From: Saprospiraceae bacterium
GTDB lineage: Bacteria; Bacteroidota; Bacteroidia; Chitinophagales; Saprospiraceae
Assembly (NCBI GenBank): GCA_024103005.1
Contig: JAGFJA010000021.1
Coordinates: 62,001 to 126,000, forward strand
Length of the DNA stretch: 64,000 nt
Reading direction: 5' to 3'
Made by a program: the position numbers and the translations under genes. The notes below the pieces were generated by a model. The model was not told where the DNA came from. It made no database searches and was given only the letters and a program-made list of their open reading frames with translations. Of this stretch, positions 34,407 through 42,233 are shown piece by piece. The number at the start of each line of letters is the position of its first letter. Position 1 is the stretch's first letter.

Positions 34407-34409
34407 TGA

Positions 34410-35450
34410 TTATTTTTTAGCGCCGCCTTTTTTAAAGACTTTTTCATTTTCATTTCCTGTAACTTTCAACTTTCCAATAGCGCCTTTATTGAATGCACGG
34501 AAAATTGAATGGTCAACCAATACATATTCACCGGGCACGTCAACTTTAAATTCAACTATGGCAGCGCCTCCGGAAGGAATAATTGTAGTCTGAACATTAT
34601 GGTTAACTACAGTTCCACCTTCAGTATATACATTATCGAATATTTCACCGATAACGTGAAAGGAAGAAACAAGATTTGGTCCACCGTTACCTACAAATAA
34701 TCTTACAGTCTCACCCACTTTAGCTTCAATCATATTCTTACCCAATAGAGAACCTTTTTTTCCATTAAATAAGACATAATCCGGATTTTCTTCATTTCCT
34801 TTATCGTTGTCGAATTCGAGTAAACTATCAGTTTTAGCTTTTGTATAGAATTCACCCTGCATAATGTAGTATTCACGATCTACCTTCTTCAATCCACCTT
34901 CAGGTTCAACCAGAATCAAACCATACATTCCGTTAGCTATGTGCATCGGTACCGGAGGAGCTGCACAGTGATATACATATAATCCGGGATTCAATGCTTT
35001 AAAAGTGAAGACAGCTTCCTGACCGGGAACTGCAGTAGTAGCTTCAGCTCCACCGCCGGGTCCTGTTACTGCATGAAGGTCTATATTGTGTGGCAATACA
35101 CTGTTAGCGGCATTTTTTAAATGCAATTCGACTTCATCGCCGACTCTCAGTCTAATAAAACTACCGGGCACATGATTGTTAAATGTCCAGAAAGTATATT
35201 GCTTTCCATCCGCAATCTCACCGACCGTTTCAGTTGTTTCAAGGTTAACAATAAATTTCTTTGGTGCGCGGTCACCGACAGGTTTAGGTACATTCGGAGC
35301 TTCAGTAACTTCAGCCACTTCGGCTTTACCCTCAGCTACCATTGCGATGGCTTTATCTGCAGATACACCTTGACTATCACTTGTATTAGTCTTGCAACCT
35401 GCAATAATAAACGCCAATAAAAGGCTCGACACAAAAAGTTTGTATGTCAT
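34410..35450 (-). CDS. nirK: Copper-containing nitrite reductase (NO-forming)
   Basis: NirK reduces nitrite to nitric oxide. The 346-residue protein is a lipoprotein (FIIAGC lipobox, cysteine at residue 19). Type 1 and type 2 copper ligands all seem present: His and Asp-x-His in [12 protein letters not shown], the [20 protein letters not shown] block (two His, Cys, Met) and later His in [11 protein letters not shown] and VDHSIFRAF. Two cupredoxin domains are seen. Being a lipoprotein, it should be anchored in a membrane facing the periplasm, not free. It begins the nirK-nirV-SCO-Rrf2 run and follows the porin gene by 28 bases. Confidence 0.94.
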   Translation of the reverse strand: MTYKLFVSSLLLAFIIAGCKTNTSDSQGVSADKAIAMVAEGKAEVAEVTEAPNVPKPVGDRAPKKFIVNLETTETVGEIADGKQYTFWTFNNHVPGSFIRLRVGDEVELHLKNAANSVLPHNIDLHAVTGPGGGAEATTAVPGQEAVFTFKALNPGLYVYHCAAPPVPMHIANGMYGLILVEPEGGLKKVDREYYIMQGEFYTKAKTDSLLEFDNDKGNEENPDYVLFNGKKGSLLGKNMIEAKVGETVRLFVGNGGPNLVSSFHVIGEIFDNVYTEGGTVVNHNVQTTIIPSGGAAIVEFKVDVPGEYVLVDHSIFRAFNKGAIGKLKVTGNENEKVFKKGGAKK

Positions 35451-35478
35451 GATCTAATGTTTTGATGAATAAATTTGG

Positions 35479-36822
35479 TTAATTATTAAATTTTAAGACT
35501 TGTGGCTGAATATTCAATGACAGCCATGCAAAGTTCTGAATTTTTTTCGATTGAATTGAGTTTTTAAGAAAGTTAATTGTAGATGTTGTAAAATAAGCAG
35601 AATATCCTCCCTTTAATGTTACATCCTTATAAATTTTATATGCGAAGGCTAAATCTGCTTCCTGTCCAAGGTTCTTGTTGTATTCCTTTAAAAGACTGAT
35701 TACATTATTAGGTGTTACAAATTGGTGCAATGCAAGATTCCATGTCCATTTACTACCTGATGCATAATTGGCTTTAATGAAAAAATCTCCGAGGCCCACA
35801 CCTTTATGACTGCTACCTGCATAGTAATAATCCATGGAGCCGTAAAACTTGTGTCCAGTTGCAAAATACGGTGTAAAAATCTTACTTTCACCGGCATTTA
35901 CTCCATAATCATCACCGCTTAATAATTCAGCACCCAAACCTAAATTCATTTTATTTGCAATCTTCTTATTTAAACCCAACGCCAACATATAAGCGCTAAC
36001 TTTCTTTTCTGAGGCATTCTTACCAGTCTGATAATATGCAGAAATGTTGAGATTCCAGGTACTGTACGTATTGAAATAGTTTAGTCCAAAAGTCTGATTG
36101 TAAACTGTTTTAGCAGTATCATCAACATTAGAGGCATTCTGAAATCCAAGATTAGTAGCCAATAAACTTATATTATTTTTTTCGTTAAAGGAATATTTAG
36201 TCCACAAAGTCTGCATCCATTTGTAAGGTGCGGCACCAACAGGCGAAAATAAATTTCCGGTCGGATTGCTCAGATTATTATCGTAAAGTTGTCTGTAGTT
36301 TTGATTATAGGCTGCATATCCTTTGAAAGATATCTTCTCTTTATCCAGTTGGTAACTCACTGCATCAAACGATCTACCGCCTTGCTTCCAATCCAGTTCT
36401 CCAAAAAACCTTTCATCATCCAAGGCAATAACCTGTCGGCCTATTACAATTCCGGAAAAAGAATCAAGTCTTATCTTAGCCCAGGATTCAAATAATCCAA
36501 AGCCGTTGTTTATTCCTGCTCCTTGTGTCAAAGGATCTTGACCCCATACAGAAACCAATTGAGGAGAAATCTTAATTGTGAGGACGTCATTGTATTTATA
36601 CTGCATCGTCATTCGACTCCTCTGACTGATAAGTCCGGCAACCTCATCACCTTTAACATGCGGCGAAAAGGCCCCATCCCTTATCTCAAGCTTTGGCCTT
36701 AATTGAAGTTTCATTGTGAATTCATTTTTAGGATTAAATTCATTTTGTCCATTAACATTAGTAAGGAACAGAAATGTTAAACCTACAAATAACAGTTTAA
36801 GGAAAATATAATAAACTTTCAT
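35479..36822 (-). CDS. Outer-membrane beta-barrel (alginate-export-like) protein
   Basis: The 447-residue protein (from ATG 36822) has a signal peptide (MKVYYIFLKLLFVGLTFLFLTNVNG). It consists of alternating strands such as FTMKLQLRPKLEIRDGAF, MTMQYKYNDVLTIKISPQLVSVWG, GLFESWAKIRLDSFSGIVIGRQVIALDDERFFGELDWKQGGRSFDA, then many more, as in the alginate-export/porin domain. It is the first gene of the nirK operon and could pass nitrite, or copper, through the outer membrane, but this is not established. The upstream ATG at 36861 is excluded by a -7 box between the two start candidates. Confidence 0.72.
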   Translation of the reverse strand: MKVYYIFLKLLFVGLTFLFLTNVNGQNEFNPKNEFTMKLQLRPKLEIRDGAFSPHVKGDEVAGLISQRSRMTMQYKYNDVLTIKISPQLVSVWGQDPLTQGAGINNGFGLFESWAKIRLDSFSGIVIGRQVIALDDERFFGELDWKQGGRSFDAVSYQLDKEKISFKGYAAYNQNYRQLYDNNLSNPTGNLFSPVGAAPYKWMQTLWTKYSFNEKNNISLLATNLGFQNASNVDDTAKTVYNQTFGLNYFNTYSTWNLNISAYYQTGKNASEKKVSAYMLALGLNKKIANKMNLGLGAELLSGDDYGVNAGESKIFTPYFATGHKFYGSMDYYYAGSSHKGVGLGDFFIKANYASGSKWTWNLALHQFVTPNNVISLLKEYNKNLGQEADLAFAYKIYKDVTLKGGYSAYFTTSTINFLKNSIQSKKIQNFAWLSLNIQPQVLKFNN

Positions 36823-36847
36823 TTTAAATCGGTTTAAAAATACAATG

Positions 36848-36855
36848 CAAAGATA
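36848..36855 (-). promoter_or_regulatory. -7 box TATCTTTG for the porin-nirK operon
   Basis: Exact TAnnTTTG on the minus strand, 25 bases before the ATG at 36822. An 18-base inverted repeat covers the place where the -33 element should be (36872-36889). Confidence 0.5.
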
Positions 36856-36871
36856 ATTCATATTTTTAATT

Positions 36872-36889
36872 AAAGATACATTTATCTTT
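36872..36889. promoter_or_regulatory. Inverted repeat AAAGATA-CATT-TATCTTT over the -33 region
   Basis: Perfect 7-base arms with a four-base centre. One half-site reads AAGATACATTT and matches the E. coli NsrR consensus AAGATGCYTTT at 9 of 11 positions. It sits at the -33 position of the nirK-side promoter. It could be an operator of the Rrf2 regulator; it could also be two back-to-back -7-like boxes. Operator role is inference. Confidence 0.45.
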
Positions 36890-36915
36890 TTTTATTAAGA
36901 AAATTTACAACTTTT

Positions 36916-36933
36916 ATTTAGACATGTCTAAAT
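36916..36933. promoter_or_regulatory. Perfect 18-base palindrome ATTTAGACA/TGTCTAAAT
   Basis: Nine perfect pairs without spacer, in the middle of the divergent nirK/norC control region. The core AGACATGTCT is not simple A/T sequence. A dimeric regulator binding site is likely; which regulator is unknown. Confidence 0.5.
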
Positions 36934-36965
36934 TCTTTATTCTATTGTTTTATTTAAAAGCTAAT

Positions 36966-36979
36966 TTGTATTAAATCAA
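36966..36979. promoter_or_regulatory. Partial FNR/CRP-like site TTGTA-TTAA-ATCAA
   Basis: One half matches ATCAA fully and the other is TTGTA instead of TTGAT. It is about 250 bases from the norC start, so its role would need a distant promoter. Weak. Confidence 0.2.
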
Positions 36980-37194
36980 GCCGTATATTGCTTTTATAAA
37001 TAGTTAAACAATAATATATACATTAATATATTTTATATGTATTTGAATTTTTAAAAAATTGTTTTTCCTAAAATTCCAATAAGTTAAATAGTTAAGTTAA
37101 ATTTATCGTCAAAAGAATGTAAAGGATAAAATTCTCAATTAAAGATTGAATTTAATTTATGACCTCAATCATATTTATGAAAATTTTCGCATAG

Positions 37195-37202
37195 GATCTT
37201 TG
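37195..37202 (+). promoter_or_regulatory. Probable -7 element GATCTTTG of norC
   Basis: One mismatch from TAnnTTTG, 22 bases before the norC ATG. An inverted repeat GATTGA (37144-37149) / TCAATC (37165-37170) lies just upstream. Between 36862 and 37224 I see no reading frame likely to be a gene; the stretch is regulatory and strongly A/T rich. Confidence 0.35.
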
Positions 37203-37224
37203 TTTTATATAGCAGCTGAGACAC

Positions 37225-37623
37225 ATGGTAGATAAATTAAAGGTTGGGATTTTTATTACGCTTACGATTCTCTTCATTTGCTACACTTTTTATTTGTATC
37301 GAATAAATTACCATTATCCTACGAAGGTTCAACTAGAGGCAGATATGGGGAAGCAAATCTGGCAGGACAACAATTGCACTGCATGTCATCAGATTTATGG
37401 TTTGGGTGGATTTCTGGGTCCGGATTTGACTAATGTTTTTTCAAAGTTGTCGGACGAGCAGATTTCAGTTAAGATTAGGACAGGTAATAATATTATGCCT
37501 TCCTATAACCTTACCGATAAACAAATGAAAGAACTTATCGCCTATTTAAGGAGCCTAAACAGAAGTGGAGTTGCAGCTCCTTCAAAATTAAAATTTAACA
37601 TAGATGGTACCATTGAAAGATAA
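37225..37623 (+). CDS. norC: Nitric oxide reductase cytochrome c subunit NorC
   Basis: This 132-residue subunit has one N-terminal membrane helix (residues 6-24) and a periplasmic cytochrome c domain with the haem motif CTACH after GKQIWQDNN. Downstream are GGFLGPDLTNVFSKL and a probable axial methionine in NIMPSYNLTDKQM. It donates electrons to NorB. The gene overlaps norB by 20 bases. Its promoter faces the nirK operon, so the two would be controlled together. Confidence 0.92.
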   Translation: MVDKLKVGIFITLTILFICYTFYLYRINYHYPTKVQLEADMGKQIWQDNNCTACHQIYGLGGFLGPDLTNVFSKLSDEQISVKIRTGNNIMPSYNLTDKQMKELIAYLRSLNRSGVAAPSKLKFNIDGTIER

Positions 37624-38935
37624 AAAGGAGGTTAGTTTTCAATTTATCAATACCGGTCTGATCTTTTTGGTTGTAGCCGTATCGTTTGGTGTGCTGGGGG
37701 CACTTCAATACATTATTACCGGACTTTTTAGAGACAATTTTTCATTTGCCAAAGTTAGGCCACTCCATGTTTCCTCAGCTGTATTCTGGATTCTTATCAC
37801 TTCATGCGGTGTTGTCCTTTATTATATGAAGGAAGTTATGAACAGTATTTGGTCAAGATCACTAGCCCGTTGGCAATTAATATTCTTTCTAATAGCCATG
37901 ATTTCCATTTTATGTTCTTATATTTTGGGGATTTTCGGGGGACGGGAATATTGGGAGTTTCCTCCTGTCTTAGCCATTCCATTTCTGTTTGCATGGATTT
38001 TGTTTACAATAAATGTTTTTAAATCCGTCAGAATCTATCGCAGACAGCCGGTGTATATATGGATGTGGCTTACTGGTGCAGTTTATTTTCTTTTTTCCTT
38101 TCTTGAATCATATTTGTGGCTTATTCCAAATTTCCGTGCAAATATTGTAAGTGATATGACCATCCAATGGAAATCTTATGGTTCGATGGTAGGCGGTTGG
38201 AATATGCTAATATATGGTTCAAGCATCTACCTTATGGATAAAATATCCGGTACAAAACAATACAGCTATTCTAAAATCGCTTTCTTACTTTATTTTTTAG
38301 GCTTATTTAACCTGATGTTTAACTGGGGGCATCACATTTATACCCTGCCTACGCCTAAATTCATTCAATATATCAGCTATCTCGTCAGCATGACAGAACT
38401 TTTGATACTGGGTAGAATAATATACAATTGGAGAGCATCTTTAAATACAGCCACCAAATATTACAATATATTACCTTTCAGATTTTTATTTGCTGCCGAT
38501 ATCTGGATTTTTCTGACACTTTTGCTTGCCATTGGGATGTCCATTCCATCTATCAATGCATATACCCACGGCACACATATTACGGTCGGCCACACAATGG
38601 GTGCCACTATAGGCATTAATACTTTTTTACTTTTAGCATACGTGACTGATATCTTTAAAATTCACAAGCCCAAAGCAGTCAGACGTATCAGTACCTGTCT
38701 GCATATCGCATTGGTATCATTATTTGTTTTCTGGATAAGCCTGATTATCGCCGGTGTCATAAAAGCTGACTGGCAAATGCATCATCCCGATGAAGCCTTC
38801 AGTATTATGATGTATAACCTCAGGCCTTATTTTATAACTTTTTTTATCTCCGGGACTATCCTAGCAACATGCTTTATAATTTTGGTACTTTTTGTTTTTA
38901 AATACTCTTATCAAACGGAGAATAACAACGAATAA
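37604..38935 (+). CDS. norB: Nitric oxide reductase catalytic subunit NorB
   Basis: NorB reduces NO to nitrous oxide at a haem b3-FeB site. The 443-residue membrane protein has about twelve helices. Conserved features are RPLHVSSAVFW (haem b ligand), GGREYWEFPPVL with the key glutamates, FNWGHHIYTLPTP (FeB ligands) and THGTHITVGHTMGATIGINTF (haem ligands). The cytochrome-oxidase tyrosine cross-link is absent, as in cNOR. NorD, NorQ and NorE accessory genes are not next to it. The start may be the ATG at 37604 or a TTG at 37613. Confidence 0.93.
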   Translation: MVPLKDKKEVSFQFINTGLIFLVVAVSFGVLGALQYIITGLFRDNFSFAKVRPLHVSSAVFWILITSCGVVLYYMKEVMNSIWSRSLARWQLIFFLIAMISILCSYILGIFGGREYWEFPPVLAIPFLFAWILFTINVFKSVRIYRRQPVYIWMWLTGAVYFLFSFLESYLWLIPNFRANIVSDMTIQWKSYGSMVGGWNMLIYGSSIYLMDKISGTKQYSYSKIAFLLYFLGLFNLMFNWGHHIYTLPTPKFIQYISYLVSMTELLILGRIIYNWRASLNTATKYYNILPFRFLFAADIWIFLTLLLAIGMSIPSINAYTHGTHITVGHTMGATIGINTFLLLAYVTDIFKIHKPKAVRRISTCLHIALVSLFVFWISLIIAGVIKADWQMHHPDEAFSIMMYNLRPYFITFFISGTILATCFIILVLFVFKYSYQTENNNE

Positions 38936-39027
38936 TCAGGTAGTTATAACTAATACTCCCGTAGTAATACAACTAAATTAAAAAGATTCGGCTGTTTGCC
39001 TTGTTTTGCATAACTTCGGCTTTTGAT

Positions 39028-40980
39028 ATGCAACTATCCATCATAATTGTCAATTTTAATGTTCGTTATTTTTTGGAACAATGCTTGCTTTCAATCAGCA
39101 AGTCGAGACAAGATATTGATTTAGAAATCATTGTCGTCGATAATAATTCTTCAGATGATTCCAAGGAGATGGTCAGGAGCAGATTCCCTGGAGTTCATCT
39201 GATCGAAAATTCTGATAACAAGGGTTTTTCAGCTGCAAACAACCAGGCTATTCAATTAGCTAGCGGAAAATATGTCTTATTACTCAATCCTGATACCATT
39301 CTTTCAGAAGACACACTAGCCCGATGTTATCAGTTTATGGAATCTCACGAAGATGCCGGAGCTGTCTGTGTCAGAATGATCGATGGTAGCGGCCGGTATT
39401 TACCTGAATCAAAAAGGGGTAAACCCACGCTTGCAGCTTCCTTTTTTAAAATGACAGGACTATATCGCCTTGCTCCGCGAAGTCAGTTTTTCAATGGTTA
39501 TTATGCCGGACATCTTGATCCGGACAAGATGGCTGCAATAGAAGTCATGACAGGTGCCTTCATGTTTATCCGAAAAGATGTTATTGACCGGATTGGCTTA
39601 TTAGACGATACTTTTTTCATGTATGGTGAAGACATTGATTATTCTTACAGGATCCTTGAAGCCGGGTATAAAAATTATTACTTACCGTCAACGACAATTA
39701 TTCACTTCAAAGGCGAATCAACCAAAAAATCTACCTTGAACTATACGAAGATATTCTATAATGCCATGATTATCTTTGTCAGGAAGCATTACAAAGGAAA
39801 GAACTATCTGTTTGTGTTGTTGCTTCAGCTGGCCGTTATCCTGAAAGCAATGTTTTCGTATTTCCTGGAACGATTGCTCAATTTTTTGCCTCTCCTGATC
39901 GACATTTCTCTCATATGGCTAATTCTGATTAATTTAAAGAAATGGTGGGGACAAATCTATTTTAATAATATCAATCATATCAATTTAAATTTTGATCATA
40001 TCAACGCTCCAATATATGCTGCTATTTGGGGTCTGTCTTTGTATGTAACCGGTTATTACAGAAAAAATGCAGGTTGGCTGGAATTAATTAAGGGTATTGC
40101 AGGTGGAACCGTTTTAATATTGATATTTTATGCATTACTTGAACCCGAACTGAGAAATTCCCGCACGTTGATACTTTGGGGATCTATTACTACTTTTTGC
40201 TTAACCTTGCTTACGAAATGGTCATATAACTTCCTTTTTTCCAAATCATTTGGCTTTATTAAGAAAAAGAACATCAAATACGCCATTATTGCCCATGCCG
40301 GAGAAAACAATCGAATCCGGGAAATGATTTCCAAAAGCAGGCAAAAAACTAGATACGTCGGGAGAATCAATCCCGGTTCAGAGTCAAAAGATGATGCATT
40401 GGGCCAACTCATCCACTTAAATGAAATCGTTAATGCATATAACTTGGATGAGGTAATTTTTTCTCAAAAAGATGTTCCTGCTTATGATATGATGAAAAGT
40501 ATGGCCGGAATGCCTAGTGAAGTTGATTTCAGAGTAGCCCCTGATGATACACTGAGCATTATTAGCAGCAGAGATAAGGACAAACAGGGAGAATTACTTA
40601 CGGTAGGATTAAATTTTAACCTTTCCTTCCCCGGATCATTATTTAACAAGAGATTACTGGATATCATTATTTCATTCCTTATTTTGCTGTTTTGCCCTCT
40701 ATTTATCTTACTTTTCAGAGGCTCATCATATTTTGTATCTAATATGATGGCAGTTTTGTCAGGTAAAAAGACTTTAATCGGATACGCTCAGCCTATAGAC
40801 TATGCCGTTTTGCCTGTAATTAAGCCGGGTATAATTCCCTGCACAGATATTGGATATTCTGAATCTACTGATGACATCATTCGCAAAGAAAACCTATATT
40901 ACGCTCGAAATTATTCCTGGTATAAGGACCTTGAAATCGTTTTAAAAAACATCAATCGTTTAAATGGAAAATACAATTGA
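39028..40980 (+). CDS. GT2 glycosyltransferase fused to a degenerate phosphoglycosyl-transferase-like region
   Basis: The product has 650 residues. Residues 1-230 are a GT2 fold of the rhamnosyltransferase type: SIIIVNFNVRYFLEQCL, VVDNNSSDDSKEM, LLLNPDTIL, MTGAFMFIRKDV and FMYGEDIDYSYRILEAGY. Residues 270-400 hold membrane helices. From about 412 a Rossmann-like region follows, then FNKRLLDIIISFLILLFCP and, after only about ten residues, NMMAVLSGKKTLIGY and a terminal YYARNYSWYKDLEIVLKNI. The order matches polyprenyl-phosphate sugar transferases (WbaP/PglC type), but the catalytic central segment is missing. The start is ATG 39028. It overlaps kynU by 17 bases. Confidence 0.75.
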   Translation: MQLSIIIVNFNVRYFLEQCLLSISKSRQDIDLEIIVVDNNSSDDSKEMVRSRFPGVHLIENSDNKGFSAANNQAIQLASGKYVLLLNPDTILSEDTLARCYQFMESHEDAGAVCVRMIDGSGRYLPESKRGKPTLAASFFKMTGLYRLAPRSQFFNGYYAGHLDPDKMAAIEVMTGAFMFIRKDVIDRIGLLDDTFFMYGEDIDYSYRILEAGYKNYYLPSTTIIHFKGESTKKSTLNYTKIFYNAMIIFVRKHYKGKNYLFVLLLQLAVILKAMFSYFLERLLNFLPLLIDISLIWLILINLKKWWGQIYFNNINHINLNFDHINAPIYAAIWGLSLYVTGYYRKNAGWLELIKGIAGGTVLILIFYALLEPELRNSRTLILWGSITTFCLTLLTKWSYNFLFSKSFGFIKKKNIKYAIIAHAGENNRIREMISKSRQKTRYVGRINPGSESKDDALGQLIHLNEIVNAYNLDEVIFSQKDVPAYDMMKSMAGMPSEVDFRVAPDDTLSIISSRDKDKQGELLTVGLNFNLSFPGSLFNKRLLDIIISFLILLFCPLFILLFRGSSYFVSNMMAVLSGKKTLIGYAQPIDYAVLPVIKPGIIPCTDIGYSESTDDIIRKENLYYARNYSWYKDLEIVLKNINRLNGKYN

Positions 40981-42229
40981 ATTAGCTCGTGGATTAGACT
41001 CTAAAGATCATTTATCATCATTCCGCGACCTCTTTTTTATACCGAAGAACGAAGCCAATAAGGAGAAAATATATTTTTGTGGAAATAGTCTTGGGTTACA
41101 GCCAAAGGCCACTGCCTCCTATATACAACAAGAGTTAGACGACTGGGCACGACTTGGAGTAGATGGGCACCTGGAAGCTAAGCACCCATGGCTACCTTAC
41201 CATGAGACGCTAACTGACGCAATGGCAAATATCGTAGGCGCCAAACCTGAAGAGGTTGTCGTCATGAACTCACTGACAGTCAATCTTCATCTTCTTTTAG
41301 TCTCATTCTACCGGCCCAATCCTAAAAGATACAAGATATTAATAGAAGAATCTACCTTTCCTTCCGATATTTATGCCGTTAAGTCGCAGATTCGGTTTCA
41401 TGGCTATAATCAGGATGATGCACTCCTTTTTCTGAAGCCTAGACCTGAAAATGATTTTATTGATAACAGTGATGTGGACGTTATCTTGGAAAAACACGGT
41501 GATGAAATAGCGTTAATTATGCTGGGAGGTGTAAATTATTATTCAGGACAGTTTTACGACTTAAAATATATCTGTGACAGGGGTCACCAATATGGGTGTA
41601 CTGTCGGCTTTGACCTGGCTCATGGTGCAGGAAATATACTGCCTGAACTCCATGATATTGAAGCTGATTTTGCCATGTGGTGTACGTATAAATATCTTAA
41701 CTCTGGTCCGGGGGCTTTATCAGGTGTCTTTGTGCACGAAAAGCATCACAACTGGGGCGATCGTCCTCGTTTTGAAGGATGGTGGGGAACTAATAAATCC
41801 AATCGTTTTAAGATGAAGCCCGTGTTTGAATCCATTCAAAGTGCCGAAGGATGGCAACTTTCCAATCCGCCGATATTGGCAATGGCTCCTATCAGGGCAT
41901 CTCTCGATATATTTATGAAGGCCGGGATGAAGAATCTGAGACAAAAATCTATACAAATGACAGAATTTGCAATCCGATGCTGTAAAGAAATCAATTCGGA
42001 TAAAATAAAAATTCTTATTCCGGAAGAGCCTGAATCAAGAGGTTGTCAGATATCCATCGTTGTAAAAAATAAAGATAAGTCTCTATTCCACTATCTTGAA
42101 CAACATGATGTTGTAGCAGACTGGCGTGAACCGGATGTCATCAGGATCGCTCCCGTTCCTTTGTACAATACTTTCACTGAAATACACAATTTTACCCGGA
42201 TCATCCAAAAAGGTTTGTCAACAATTTAA
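40964..42229 (+). CDS. kynU: Kynureninase
   Basis: This PLP enzyme cleaves kynurenine or 3-hydroxykynurenine to anthranilate or 3-hydroxyanthranilate plus alanine. The 421-residue length fits. Clear blocks are FCGNSLGLQPKA, the YHETLTDAMANIVGAKPEEVVVMNSLTVNLHLL segment, FDLAHGAGN and CTYKYLNSGPGALSG, which carries the PLP lysine, and WWGTNKSNRF. It starts inside the end of the glycosyltransferase gene (17-base overlap), and the monooxygenase gene follows after four bases, so the three are probably co-transcribed. Confidence 0.94.
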   Translation: MENTIELARGLDSKDHLSSFRDLFFIPKNEANKEKIYFCGNSLGLQPKATASYIQQELDDWARLGVDGHLEAKHPWLPYHETLTDAMANIVGAKPEEVVVMNSLTVNLHLLLVSFYRPNPKRYKILIEESTFPSDIYAVKSQIRFHGYNQDDALLFLKPRPENDFIDNSDVDVILEKHGDEIALIMLGGVNYYSGQFYDLKYICDRGHQYGCTVGFDLAHGAGNILPELHDIEADFAMWCTYKYLNSGPGALSGVFVHEKHHNWGDRPRFEGWWGTNKSNRFKMKPVFESIQSAEGWQLSNPPILAMAPIRASLDIFMKAGMKNLRQKSIQMTEFAIRCCKEINSDKIKILIPEEPESRGCQISIVVKNKDKSLFHYLEQHDVVADWREPDVIRIAPVPLYNTFTEIHNFTRIIQKGLSTI

Positions 42230-42233
42230 ATAT

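Noticed and set aside
36966-36979. FNR site driving norC
   Set aside because: One half-site is poor and it is about 250 bases from the norC start, so it is kept only as a low-confidence feature.
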